Positions 26,142-34,950 of a stretch of DNA of 64,000 nt are shown piece by piece (within the stretch, counting starts at the first letter, position 1; every line of letters starts with the position of its first letter). The stretch is taken from assembly GCA_963783145.1 (NCBI GenBank), contig CAWAMM010000007.1:806001-870000 (forward strand). Reading direction: 5' to 3'. The position numbers were made by a program, and so were the translations under genes. This DNA comes from DATGKG01 sp963783145. Its GTDB lineage: Bacteria; Desulfobacterota; Binatia; Binatales; Binataceae. Below the pieces are notes generated by a model. The model worked only from the letters and a program-made list of their open reading frames with translations. It did no database searches and was not told the DNA's origin.

Positions 26142-26936
26142 ATGCGCCGCTTTTCCCTGCTTCACGTTTTCGCCATCGCGATTGCCGCGCTCACTATCGG
26201 GGCGACCACGACCGGAAATCTCAAGCTCGACGTGATGGGCGAGCTCGGCGCGGGCGCGAAAAACCAGGCGGAGGTTATTGCTCCCGATGGTAAGGTGGTC
26301 GCGAAGGTGACGCCCGGTGCCACCATCGCGCTGGCGCCGGGAACCTATAAGCTCCGGCTCCCGCTGATTGGCGGCACTATCAGCAAGGACGACATCGCAA
26401 TCGAGGCCGGCCGCACCCACACCGTGCTGATCTCGAACGCCGCGGCGCTCTCGGTGTCGGTCAAAGACAAGGACGGCCACGACCCCGGCTTCAGCGTGAC
26501 CGTCAATCAAACCGACGCTCCTCATACCCGGCTTGCGACGTTTCTCTCGGGCGAGAAGTTACTGTTTGCGCCCGCGATGGTCGATGTCAAAGTCGATGCG
26601 CCGCCGCAGGGTTACGATTGGCACGCTGTTACGCTGATCCCGGGCCGGCGCGCGAACCTCACCCTCGATGAGGTGCAGCACGCTGAGCTGACGATTCAGC
26701 CGGAGCTCGCGAAACTCGCGATGGACAAGACCTCACGCGTGATCGTGTATCGGGCGGGCACCCAGAGCCAGGTTGCGGTCAGCGAACCCGCCCCCGAGCA
26801 TCGCATCACATTGGAACCGGGAAACTACGATGTCTACGTCGAAAATCATTCCGGCCACGGACGCCCTTACGCAACCCTCAATGGAATCCATTTGGACCCG
26901 GGGTCGAAAGTTTCGCGTGACGTTCCACTGGATTGA
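26142..26936 (+). CDS. Exported protein with beta-sandwich repeats, unknown function
   Basis: 264 residues. A signal peptide (RRFSLLHVFAIAIAALTIGATTTG) leads to a mature protein made almost entirely of beta strands. It has repeated carboxypeptidase-regulatory-like or PEGA-like segments, such as PGATIALAPGTYKLRLPLIGG and ITLEPGNYDVYVENHSGH. No catalytic motif was seen. ATG 26142 is favoured over 26121 because the signal peptide starts there. It is followed by a large inverted repeat that may end transcription. Confidence 0.7.
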   Translation: MRRFSLLHVFAIAIAALTIGATTTGNLKLDVMGELGAGAKNQAEVIAPDGKVVAKVTPGATIALAPGTYKLRLPLIGGTISKDDIAIEAGRTHTVLISNAAALSVSVKDKDGHDPGFSVTVNQTDAPHTRLATFLSGEKLLFAPAMVDVKVDAPPQGYDWHAVTLIPGRRANLTLDEVQHAELTIQPELAKLAMDKTSRVIVYRAGTQSQVAVSEPAPEHRITLEPGNYDVYVENHSGHGRPYATLNGIHLDPGSKVSRDVPLD

Positions 26937-26974
26937 AGGCCGCGGGAAGGCGGACCGTTCTCTCGGCACACCAC

Positions 26975-27057
26975 GCCCAAAAAGTAATGCCGAGAGTACC
27001 GTCCTCGGCACTCTCGGCATTATGGTGGATATTGCTGAGCCAGGTTACTTTTTGGGC
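26975..27057. repeat. Nested inverted repeat between convergent genes
   Basis: GCCCAAAAAGTAA (26975-26987) pairs with TTACTTTTTGGGC (27045-27057). Inside it TAATGCCGAGAGT (26985-26997) pairs with ACTCTCGGCATTA (27010-27022). Both arms are perfect 13-mers and the two left arms share TAA. It could be a bidirectional terminator or a small non-autonomous element (MITE-like). Confidence 0.8.
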
Positions 27058-27081
27058 CGGGCCATCATTCCGCCTGATTGG

Positions 27082-27870
27082 CTACCCTTCGGTCGGGCAA
27101 TTACAGATTCCGCCGCCGCTGCTATTGCCGACCAATGCTCCGCATTGCTCCTGCAGGTAGATGAGATTGGTCGGGTCGCCGCCACCATCGTCAAAGAAAC
27201 CGATTTCACTTATGCCTAGGGAATGTGGTGCCACCGCCTGGTTGTGCGTGAGGCTCCCGAGGAGATTGCTCGCGTTCGTCACACTGTATCCGGGAACGTT
27301 GGTCGAGTCACAACCGCCATGGCAAGTGCCACTCTGACCAGTGCAGGTGGAAGCAGCATTCGGCACCGCTGCCACGATGGCAATAGCGCCACTCCCGTGC
27401 GCCGCGGACTCGCCGCCCCGAAGTGCCCAGTTTGAGGTCAAGTTCTTTTCCACTGAAAAAGTCGCTAACTGCGCCGAGGTTACGGGGCATCCGCAACACT
27501 CGCCCATCTCCTGGTCGTCGTCAAAAACGTAGACCATGGCACAGACGGTCTCCGCCTTGGCGCCCGCAAGATTAGCGTTTGCCGCCCCGTTGGGGTTCAC
27601 GAGACGGATGATGTTGTCTCCCGCACCTTCGGTATTGCACAGAATGTCCCCCGTTGTGTTCGCGCCCGGAGGGCAGAGTTCACCTGATTGCGTGGTCAGA
27701 TAGTAGCCCCAAAGCACCTGGCCCGGTAATGAGCCGGTAACCACCGCTGCACCACTGGAGCCCACCGAACCCTGATGTGGCGACGCAGCCAGGGTAGGCC
27801 CCGACAGCGCCATTGCGAGCAGGCAAGCTCCTAGAGCTACTGCGAGCTCTTTCGCGACATGATTCGTCAC
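27082..27870 (-). CDS. Cys-rich secreted protein, paralogue of the next gene
   Basis: 262 residues from a GTG start preceded by AGAGAGGAGA, 6 nt away. The longer frame to 28008 has no such site. The signal peptide VALGACLLAMALSGPTLA is followed by a chain with conserved DDDQEMGECCGCPVTSAQL, TSNWAL, CHGGCDSTNVPGY, LTHNQ and a CNCPTEG tail. It shares these blocks with its neighbour at 28026-28856 (roughly half of residues). The paired Cys suggest disulfides or a metal site. No characterised family was recognised. Confidence 0.78.
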   Translation of the reverse strand: MTNHVAKELAVALGACLLAMALSGPTLAASPHQGSVGSSGAAVVTGSLPGQVLWGYYLTTQSGELCPPGANTTGDILCNTEGAGDNIIRLVNPNGAANANLAGAKAETVCAMVYVFDDDQEMGECCGCPVTSAQLATFSVEKNLTSNWALRGGESAAHGSGAIAIVAAVPNAASTCTGQSGTCHGGCDSTNVPGYSVTNASNLLGSLTHNQAVAPHSLGISEIGFFDDGGGDPTNLIYLQEQCGALVGNSSGGGICNCPTEG

Positions 27871-28025
27871 ACCGTTCTCCTCTCTTAAACGTAGCGTTGC
27901 CCCCGCCGCGATGAGAAACATCAAATCAGGGATTAATTTAGCATATTTAAGAGAGAATAGGCCAGTAAAAATGTCACGAAAAGACAATTGTCGTGCGAGA
28001 GCACGCAATTCGCTTGACTAGAATG

Positions 28026-28856
28026 CTATTCGGTCGGGCAGTTGCATACGCCTGCCCCCGAACTATTGCCGATCAGCGCTCCGCACTGCGTCTGGAGATA
28101 GATCGAATTTACTGGATCGCCCCCGCCATCATCGTAGAGAGAGACCTCGTTGATGCCCGAAACAGCCCGTCCGTCCAGGGGGTTCCCGGCAACCATCTGA
28201 TTGTGGGTAATACTCCCGAGCAGGTTATTGGCAATTGTAACCAAGTAACCGGGAACATTAGTTGGGTCGCAACCTCCATTGCAGGCTCCGCTGTTCCCGG
28301 TGCAAAGAGGGGTCGCATTTGGCGTAGCCGCAACAATCGCGATTGCACCAAGGCCGTTGGCGGGATCGAAGTCATCTGCTCCATCGGATGCGCCCGCCAA
28401 GGCCCAATTCGAGGTGAGATTGCTTATCACTGAGAAGGTCGCTAACTGGGCCGAACTCAGCGGGCAGCCGCAACATTCGCCCATTTCCTGGTCAGTGTCG
28501 AAAATATAGATCATCGCGCAAACTGTCTGAGCTTTGGCGCCGGCCAGGTTGGCGTTCGCCGCACCATTCGGATTGATCAGGCGCAGAATGTTGTCAGCGT
28601 TACTCGAGGTATTGCAGAGACCCGGCCCGGGAGCGGAGCCTGGTAGGCATAGTTGACCCATTTGGATGGTCTGATAGTAGGTCCAGAGCACCGGACTCGG
28701 CGGCGGTCCGACCGTAACGCCACTCGAGCCCATCGAAGCTTGATAAAGTGAGCTGGCCCTGACCGAACCCGAGACAACCAGTACTCCCAGAAACGCTCCC
28801 ACACCCACCGCGAACCAACGCGAAAAACTTAGGTTCCTCAAGCCGACTGCCCTCAT
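28026..28856 (-). CDS. Cys-rich secreted protein, paralogue of the previous gene
   Basis: 276 residues: signal peptide near WFAVGVGAFLGVLVVSGSVRA, then the same blocks as the downstream paralogue: LINPNGAANANLAGAK, DTDQEMGECCGCPLSSAQL, LTSNWAL, CNGGCDPTNVPGY, SITHNQ and CNCPTE at the end. It has a small insertion (DGADDFDPANG). The tandem arrangement points to gene duplication. Extracellular function is unknown. No ribosome binding site is obvious before the ATG at 28856. Confidence 0.78.
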   Translation of the reverse strand: MRAVGLRNLSFSRWFAVGVGAFLGVLVVSGSVRASSLYQASMGSSGVTVGPPPSPVLWTYYQTIQMGQLCLPGSAPGPGLCNTSSNADNILRLINPNGAANANLAGAKAQTVCAMIYIFDTDQEMGECCGCPLSSAQLATFSVISNLTSNWALAGASDGADDFDPANGLGAIAIVAATPNATPLCTGNSGACNGGCDPTNVPGYLVTIANNLLGSITHNQMVAGNPLDGRAVSGINEVSLYDDGGGDPVNSIYLQTQCGALIGNSSGAGVCNCPTE

Positions 28857-29020
28857 GACCGTATTGCCGTACTAAATAGTCAAATTGAATCGAAAACGAT
28901 CCTGCATAGCACATCGAGGCGGGCTTAGGCCAGTAAAGCCTGAAATAGGCCCTACCGAGGCGAAAAGTAGCAACCCGAATGACTGCCTGAAACCGCCATG
29001 CCGGGGCGCGTTATTCGCTG

Positions 29021-30037
29021 CTATGGAACGATGATGAGGTCGTACGCGGGCGGTAATTTTTCCGCGATGGTAATCGGTTCCGATGCTTCGCCGTCCGTGC
29101 TTGTTCGAGTTACCGTCCCGTCATCGGAAACCGCGAAGAAGCCCCCGGGGTCTCCCGGAATGCTGCGAAATCGCATCACCATTGCGCGATGCACTCCGCC
29201 GCGGCGTGCCACGGTATGGAATGACTCTCCCATATCGTCGCTGCGAAACATGGCTGAGTCGGCGCCACGCGTACCCACGCGCCACATGGGCGGCGGGGTC
29301 GCCGCCGCTACCGTGTAGATCGTCGAATGTTCGCCTCCGGCCACGATTAGCGGCACGGTGTAGGTGCGATGGAATCCCTCTTTGACCTGACGCCACGAAC
29401 CGCCGCCGTTGTTCGAAAGATAGAACCCGCGCCCGGTGGTGGCGTACAAGCGGCGTGAATTTCCGGGATCGATCGCCACCGTATGCACATCATCGTAGAG
29501 CCCGCGGTTGAGCGATTCGAAGGATTGCCCGCCATCATTGCTGCGGAAAATCCCACCCTCCTCGACTCCCACATACATCAGCCCGGGTAGACCTGGATCG
29601 AAGGCGATCGTGCGCACATGGGGGATGTGCGGTGGCGGGGGAAAGCTCCATCCATCGCGCCCGGGCACCTTGAGAAATGCGGTCAGCTCGTGAAAGGTGC
29701 GCCCGCGGTCGTCACTGCGCAGCACTCTGCCGTGCGAGGTCCCGATAAAGACTTGTCCGGCGACCTGCGGCGATGCCGCCATCGCCCAAATCTCCTCTTC
29801 GTGAGCGCTCTGCGGCGCCATCTCCACCCAGGTACGCCCGGCATCCTCCGAACGCGCGAACACGGCGCGGCCACGAGCGATCACATCATTGGAAGCGGCA
29901 TAGATGCAGCCTGGATCCTCGCAATCCTGCGCCATGCACCAAACCGGCGAGGGATCGGCCAGCACCATCAGGGGGGTTGAGCCTCGATCAGGATCCAGGA
30001 TGACGATCCCTTTGGATGTCCCTACGCAGAGCCTCAT
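29021..30037 (-). CDS. BNR/Asp-box repeat beta-propeller protein
   Basis: 338 residues with at least four Asp-box repeats: ARSEDAGRTWVE, LRSDDRGRTFHE, FRSNDGGQSFES, YLSNNGGGSWRQ and FRSDDMGESFHT. They form a sialidase/Ycf48-like beta-propeller. No sialidase catalytic set (RIP motif) is visible, so it is more likely a binding or assembly protein. No signal peptide is present, so it seems cytoplasmic. Confidence 0.82.
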   Translation of the reverse strand: MRLCVGTSKGIVILDPDRGSTPLMVLADPSPVWCMAQDCEDPGCIYAASNDVIARGRAVFARSEDAGRTWVEMAPQSAHEEEIWAMAASPQVAGQVFIGTSHGRVLRSDDRGRTFHELTAFLKVPGRDGWSFPPPPHIPHVRTIAFDPGLPGLMYVGVEEGGIFRSNDGGQSFESLNRGLYDDVHTVAIDPGNSRRLYATTGRGFYLSNNGGGSWRQVKEGFHRTYTVPLIVAGGEHSTIYTVAAATPPPMWRVGTRGADSAMFRSDDMGESFHTVARRGGVHRAMVMRFRSIPGDPGGFFAVSDDGTVTRTSTDGEASEPITIAEKLPPAYDLIIVP

Positions 30038-30125
30038 CGCGTTTCGATCCTAATCTACTGCCCGGTGAGGGCAAGCCTCGTGCGTAAGTTTGGGTTCCTT
30101 CTCGCAATACTGGCAAGATTGAGCA

Positions 30126-30317
30126 ATGGCAAAATCGTCCAAAGAGAAACCAAAAAAGGAACGTCGCGTCACGGCATCCGGCCTCGTCGAGGCGCTTGAA
30201 CAGGATGTCGAATTGTCGGCCGAACAAATCAAGGAGGCCGCACACGAAGCCGTGGTCGCAGTCGAGAAGAAGCTCGGTGTCGGCAAACCCGCCAAACCGA
30301 AGGCGAGAAAGAGGTAG
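30126..30317 (+). CDS. Small basic protein, unknown function
   Basis: 63 residues with Lys-rich ends (MAKSSKEKPKKERR and KPAKPKARKR) around an amphipathic helix (SGLVEALEQDVELSAEQIKEAAHEAVVAVEKKLGV, positions ~18-52). The composition suggests nucleic-acid binding. It is short, with no strong ribosome binding site, at the edge of a mobile-type island. Confidence is moderate. Confidence 0.45.
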   Translation: MAKSSKEKPKKERRVTASGLVEALEQDVELSAEQIKEAAHEAVVAVEKKLGVGKPAKPKARKR

Positions 30318-30329
30318 TGAAGTTACCCG

Positions 30330-30690
30330 TTGAAAGAGAAGCTGTCGGGCGTAATCGTGGCCGATATAACCTTTGTCGGCAGGAAGGAAAAGAACAAGCA
30401 TTTCCACGAACGCGAGGGACGCTCCAAGCCCGGCGGCAAGGGCAAGATTCCGGTTTTCTCTCTGGTAGAGCGCGGCGGGAAAGTACGCTCAATCGTCATG
30501 GACAAAGTGACTGCGCCAAATCTCCGAAAGGCGATCACGGAGAATGCCGAGCTAAGCTCGCGCCTGATGACCGATTTGCAGAGCGCCGACACGCATATGG
30601 GGCGATTATCTCACGCGCCACGATATGGTCGATCACAGGGCGGAAGAATACGCGCATCGGGGCGCGACAGCGTGATGGTTTCCACCAACC
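30330..30690 (+). pseudogene. IS1595-family transposase remnant
   Basis: The translation KLSGVIVADITFVGRKEKN ... VFSLVERGGKVRSIVMDKVT ... SSRLMTD matches the central DDE region of ISXO2/IS1595 transposases, in which EADETFVGG and a later TD carry catalytic acids. After about 30590 the family sequence continues in another frame (GDYLTRHDMVDHRAEEYAHRG, corresponding to the H..TVNH..EYVRG part) and then hits TGA. The N-terminal zinc ribbon and the C terminus are missing, so this is an inactive fragment. Confidence 0.75.
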
Positions 30691-30733
30691 GCCGCGAAAT
30701 TAGCGAAAAAGTTCAGGTAAATACGCCAGTTTT

Positions 30734-30770
30734 AGGCATCTGCCAAGTCACTTGACAAAATGCCTATAAT
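30734..30770 (+). promoter_or_regulatory. Promoter and inverted repeat of the Panacea-domain gene
   Basis: A perfect TATAAT (30765-30770) lies only 6 nt before the GTG start at 30777, so transcription would begin at or next to the start codon (leaderless mRNA). AGGCAT (30734-30739) and ATGCCT (30760-30765) form an inverted repeat spanning the -35 area, a plausible autoregulatory operator. Confidence 0.6.
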
Positions 30771-30776
30771 AGAAGC

Positions 30777-31322
30777 GTGGGATTCCCGTTCAACGAAAAA
30801 AAGGCCACTCAAGCTGCAGCATTTCTTTTGAAGCGGCACGGTAGAAGCCTGAACTACATGTTGCTGATAAAGCTCTTGTACTACGCAGATCGAGAAGCCC
30901 TTCTCCGGCGCGGAACGCCTATAACTGGCGATCAAATGGTGTCAATGGATTATGGGCCGGTATTGAGCAACCTGCTCGGCCTGGTCCGAAATCCCCACAG
31001 ACCCAGCGACGCTTGGCGGAACCACATAGAAACCGGGGCAAACTATATTGTCCGCTTGCGGGAAGAAATAGACACCAGCGAACTCTCACGCTTCGAGCTA
31101 GAACTCCTCGCAGCAATTGATGCGAAACATGGACAAAAGGATCCGTTTGAGTTGAGTGGTGAGTCACACCTTCTACCAGAATGGGTAGACCCAAAGGGCT
31201 CATCAATCCCGATCCAAGTTGAGGATCTTGTAAAGGCTGAACATGGATCGGACCAAGACATTGCCGATGTTGAAGGTCTTGCCAAAATCGAGTGGTTCTT
31301 TCGCGAGCTAGAGAAAGATTGA
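30777..31322 (+). CDS. Panacea-domain (DUF4065/SocA-like) antitoxin
   Basis: 181 residues. The Panacea core is KATQAAAFLLKRHGRSLNYMLLIKLLYYADREAL followed by GDQMVSMDYGPVLSNLLGL, the helical block found in SocA/GepA and in hyperpromiscuous antitoxins. Such proteins neutralise a wide range of toxins in type II toxin-antitoxin pairs. The GTG start is directly after a TATAAT box with no ribosome binding site. The next gene begins one codon after this stop, consistent with an antitoxin-toxin pair. Confidence 0.85.
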   Translation: MGFPFNEKKATQAAAFLLKRHGRSLNYMLLIKLLYYADREALLRRGTPITGDQMVSMDYGPVLSNLLGLVRNPHRPSDAWRNHIETGANYIVRLREEIDTSELSRFELELLAAIDAKHGQKDPFELSGESHLLPEWVDPKGSSIPIQVEDLVKAEHGSDQDIADVEGLAKIEWFFRELEKD

Positions 31323-31694
31323 TTGGTCCCTGGGGACATCTTTCGCATAACCGGAAATCCGGGAGTACCAGACTACCCTTGGATTGTCTTATGTGATCAG
31401 GTAGGAACGGTTTTGGTCGCACCGGTCCTGCCGGCAACACACAAAAGTTTCGATGATGCTTGCAAACTGGCCCGAGGGTCACACCCAGAAATACGAGCCG
31501 ACAGTTTCGTAAACTACCAACTTGCGCGGGCCTTGCCACCGAATGTTCAGGCCAAATTATCTGCTTCGATCCAAGTCAATTCTGTTCAGGCATCAGGCCC
31601 TCTCTTGGATAGCGCGCAGAAGGGCGCACTGAAGTCTTTGCAAACCTTCAGACGGCATCAGGATATGTTACGCGCATGCGGGGTGACCCCGTAG
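31323..31694 (+). CDS. Candidate toxin partner of the Panacea antitoxin
   Basis: 123 residues from a TTG start that directly follows the upstream TGA. The sequence VPGDIFRITGNPGVPDYPWIVLCDQ and VLVAPVLPATHKSF has the layout of a small SH3-like barrel (MazF/PemK-like), then a helical tail. No conserved catalytic residues were matched with certainty, so the toxin assignment rests on size and on its place behind a Panacea gene. It could also be an inactive or new PanT type. Confidence 0.55.
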   Translation: MVPGDIFRITGNPGVPDYPWIVLCDQVGTVLVAPVLPATHKSFDDACKLARGSHPEIRADSFVNYQLARALPPNVQAKLSASIQVNSVQASGPLLDSAQKGALKSLQTFRRHQDMLRACGVTP

Positions 31695-31858
31695 ATTCTG
31701 CTATCGTCTCGAGATGACGGGGCGTTATCAAAGAAGTAGCCAAGGAAAAGCGCAAGCCTCGACCCAAAACTTAACTATGCCAATTTGGCAGCGGTAAATC
31801 CGGCCTGTCACGCCGCGTCGATTTTAGCGCCTTGGGTTTGTCAAGTTTAAATTCCCAG

Positions 31859-32779
31859 TTACCCCAGCCGCATGCCCACGCGAATCTCGCCGGAGGACAG
31901 CAACTCGGCGGGCGTGACTTTTTTCGCTGCCGGCTCGATGCGGGCGCGCTTAATCGTGAGCACGCCGCCCGCCAGCGCGATCTTCATCCCATTCCCGTCA
32001 ATCGAAACGATCGTTCCCGGCGCCGCACTAACTCCACCGACCTCTAGCGATGGCTCGTAGAGCCTGATGCGGCGTCCGCCGGTATCGCTGTATGAAGCCG
32101 GCTGCGGATCGCATCCACGAATCAGGTTGTGCACCTCATTGGCGGGCTTCGAGAAATCGATCTTCGCATGTTCATCGCGACAAATCGGCTCGTAGGTCGC
32201 TTTGCTTTCATCCTGCACGATGCGCGGCGCGCTTCCGCTCTTGATCAGTTGGATCGCCTCGATCATCGACTCGATGCCGAGTGGAAACAGCCGGTTGAAA
32301 TAAATCGTTCCGACCGTGTCATTGGGCTCGACCGGGATCTTTTTCTGAAGGAGAAGCGGGCCGGTATCGAGACCCTTGTCGGGCCAGAACCAACTCACCC
32401 CGGTCTCCGTATCGCCCGCGATCAGCGTCCAGTTGATCGAACTCGCGCCGCGATGACGCGGCAGCAGTGAGGGATGAAAGCAGATCGATTGATGTCGCGG
32501 CGTATACAGCACCCGCTCGGGAACGATGAGCGTCACGAATGCGAGGACAGCAAGGTCAGCGCCGAGCGCCTTGAACTGATCGAATGCGGCATCGGTCTTG
32601 AACGAGGCCGGCTGACTGAGAGGCAAGTTCAACTCGCGCGCCTTCACGGTTAGCGCATTGGGGCGACCCGAGGGCGGATCGGGCGGTGCGAAAACCTGTA
32701 CGATTTGCTCGCCATGCTGCAACAGCGCCTCGAGCGCCTTTTCCGCGAAAGCCGCCTGTCCAATCAGCGCAATACGCAA
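31859..32779 (-). CDS. Formyltransferase, 10-formyl-THF hydrolase-domain type
   Basis: 306 residues. The catalytic motif FHPSLLPRHRGASSINW carries the formyltransferase His and follows a Rossmann-like N-terminal part (LRIALIGQAAFAEKALEALL). The segment DTGPLLLQKKIPVEPNDTVGT and KIDFSKPANEVHNLIRGCD match the N-terminal hydrolase domain of 10-formyl-THF dehydrogenase more closely than Fmt. The C-terminal domain (PGTIVSIDGNG) is the usual OB-like fold. TTG 32779 was chosen because GGAGG lies 7 nt upstream. The frame extends to 32809. Confidence 0.88.
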   Translation of the reverse strand: MRIALIGQAAFAEKALEALLQHGEQIVQVFAPPDPPSGRPNALTVKARELNLPLSQPASFKTDAAFDQFKALGADLAVLAFVTLIVPERVLYTPRHQSICFHPSLLPRHRGASSINWTLIAGDTETGVSWFWPDKGLDTGPLLLQKKIPVEPNDTVGTIYFNRLFPLGIESMIEAIQLIKSGSAPRIVQDESKATYEPICRDEHAKIDFSKPANEVHNLIRGCDPQPASYSDTGGRRIRLYEPSLEVGGVSAAPGTIVSIDGNGMKIALAGGVLTIKRARIEPAAKKVTPAELLSSGEIRVGMRLG

Positions 32780-32892
32780 GCCATTTCCTCCGATCTCCTC
32801 CACAGGCAACGCGAAGTCTTTCGCAAACTACCAAATCAAAAAGGCAGTTGCATCATGAAACCTGCCGCCCCGAGTAGCGTACACTACAAAGT

Positions 32893-33891
32893 GTGAAACC
32901 GCTTGACCGTATGCTCAGGGGCATCCACAGGCTCCGAGTCATGGGCGCCGCGATGGTGATCCTCGCGGTGGCAGGCAACCCTCAATGCCTGCAAGCGGCC
33001 AGCACTACCGCACCCCCTATCGCTCCGTGGGACCGCGTCGAGAATGTGCGGCTGGGGAGTTTCGATCGGCATTTCATCGTGCACGTCCCGGCCACCTTCA
33101 ATCCCAAACGCAAACTCCCGGTGGTGATCATGCTCCACGGCGCGGGCGGCACCGGGCAGCAGGCGATGGAACAAACCGGATGGGATCGCAAAGCCGATCG
33201 CGAGGATTTCATCGCGGTGTTTCCCGATGGGGTCGCGGAACATCCGAAGCTGCCACCCAGCTTTCTGCTCAATCCGCAGACCTGGAACGAGGGTTCGGGG
33301 CGCCATGCTTCCGGCAAACGCAACGATGGCGACGTGGATTTCCTCGCCTACATCATTGATACGCTCGAGACGCGCTACGGGGCTGATCCGCATCGAATCT
33401 TCGTCACGGGGTTTTCCAACGGCGCCTCGATGACCTTCCGCGCAGGCGTGGAACTATCCGATAAGCTCGCCGCGATTGCGCCGGTTGCCGGTCATCTCCT
33501 GGTTCATGATCATCAATTGAAGCGCCCCACCCCGATGCTCTACATCATCGGGCGCGACGATCCGCTCGAACTCCCCAACGGCGGCGTGCTCAGGATTCGC
33601 GGCGAGGAAATCGAACAGCCGCCCATCGAGCAGAACCTCGCCCAATGGCGCCAGCTCAACGGATGCGACGCGGACCCGGCCAGTGATGCGCGCGCCGGCG
33701 GCGTCGAGACGATCAGCTTCGACGACTGCCGCGACGGCGCGATAGTGGTGGAATATTTTATCGACGACATGGGCCACGTATGGCCCGGCGGCATCAATCG
33801 GCTGCCTGAGCGCTTGGTCGGCAAGTCGAGCAACAAAATCAACGCCACCGATGTGATCTGGAATTTCTTCAAGGCCCACCCCAGACCGTAG
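32893..33891 (+). CDS. Secreted PHB-depolymerase/feruloyl-esterase-type hydrolase (LpqC-like)
   Basis: 332 residues from a GTG start. The signal peptide MGAAMVILAVAGNPQCLQAA is followed by an alpha/beta hydrolase with VVIMLHGAGGTGQQAM (oxyanion hole), FVTGFSNGASM (nucleophile Ser in GFSNGA), Asp in IIGRDDPLE and His in MGHVWPGG. This is the esterase_PHB family, which acts on polyesters or feruloyl esters outside the cell. It is monocistronic. The gene is divergent from the formyltransferase. Confidence 0.9.
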   Translation: MKPLDRMLRGIHRLRVMGAAMVILAVAGNPQCLQAASTTAPPIAPWDRVENVRLGSFDRHFIVHVPATFNPKRKLPVVIMLHGAGGTGQQAMEQTGWDRKADREDFIAVFPDGVAEHPKLPPSFLLNPQTWNEGSGRHASGKRNDGDVDFLAYIIDTLETRYGADPHRIFVTGFSNGASMTFRAGVELSDKLAAIAPVAGHLLVHDHQLKRPTPMLYIIGRDDPLELPNGGVLRIRGEEIEQPPIEQNLAQWRQLNGCDADPASDARAGGVETISFDDCRDGAIVVEYFIDDMGHVWPGGINRLPERLVGKSSNKINATDVIWNFFKAHPRP

Positions 33892-33957
33892 ACTGCTCGC
33901 GGTCGCTTACGATTCTCATCGCGGATGTGGTCTACTGAGCGGCAGGAGAGCATGACC

Positions 33958-34879
33958 ATGGCGACCGGTAAGACTCCCTGTGGTATCGCGATTCCCCAAA
34001 CCAGCGCGCCGGCCGATGTGCAGCTTCCTGCGCGACTATCTCCGCCGCGCGGAAACCCTCGGCTACGACAGCGTATGGGTGCAGGAACAGATCCTCGGCG
34101 ACTCGCCGATGCTCGAGCCCATCACGCTGCTCACTTTCGCCGCCGCGCTGACCGCGCGGGTGCGCCTCGGCACCTCGGTAATTCTGCCGATAACGCGCAA
34201 TCCGATTCATTTGGCGAAATCGCTGTCATCGTTGGATCAACTAAGCCAGGGGCGCTTGATCCTGGGCGTCGGCATGGGCGGCCCGCATGTGCCGGAGCAG
34301 GCTTTCGGGATCCCGAAAGAAAACCGTTCGCGACGCTTTGTCGAAGTGCTGAAGGTAATGAAGGCGCTGTGGACCGAATCGCGCGCGACTTTTGCCGGCG
34401 AGTTCTGGAATTTTGAAAATGTCGCGATGGAACCCAAGCCGCTGCAGAAGCCCTATCCGCCGATTTGGTTCGGCGCGCGCGACGAGGTCGCGCTCAAGCG
34501 CACGGTGCGCCATGGCGACGGATGGATGGGCGCCGGCTCGTCGACGACCGCGGACTTCATCAAACAAAGCACGATGCTGCGGCGTCTCCTCGAAGAAGCG
34601 AAGCGCGACCCCGCGAAGTTTCCGGTCTCGAAGCGGGTCTACCTCGCTCTCGACGACGATCGCGAGCGAGCGGAGCGGCGGCTGCGCGAATGGTTCGGCG
34701 CACGCTACAAAAATGCCGAGATGGCGCCGCGCGTCTCGATTTGGGGCGGCGTCGCCGAAGTCATCGACAAGCTGAACGAACTGGTGCGGGCGGGCGCGCA
34801 GCATTTTCTCCTCAATCCCGTGTTCGATGAAAGCGAGCACCTGGAGCAATTGGCCTCCGAGGTCATGCCGCACCTGTAG
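33958..34879 (+). pseudogene. LLM-class F420/FMN oxidoreductase with a single-base frameshift
   Basis: Family start MATGKTPCGIAIPQTSAPADVQL is in one frame, with an AGGAG-type ribosome binding site before ATG 33958. The rest (RDYLRRAETLGYDSVWVQEQIL ... GRLILGVGMGGP ... APRVSIWGG) is in the next frame. The join lies at about 34020-34030, where CTTCCTGCGC would read correctly as CTTCTGCGC. Removing one C restores a ~306-residue protein. Everything after the join is intact, so either the gene has a very recent mutation or the assembly has one extra base. Confidence 0.72.
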
Positions 34880-34950
34880 AACCGACCGCGCCAGGGCGCA
34901 GCCATACCCGAGGCGGAGCGAAACGGAGTCGAGCGAAAACTAAAAACAAA

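Noticed and set aside
30752..30770. TTGACA and TATAAT as a joint -35/-10
   Set aside because: The spacing is only 7 bases, so TTGACA here cannot serve as the -35 of that TATAAT.
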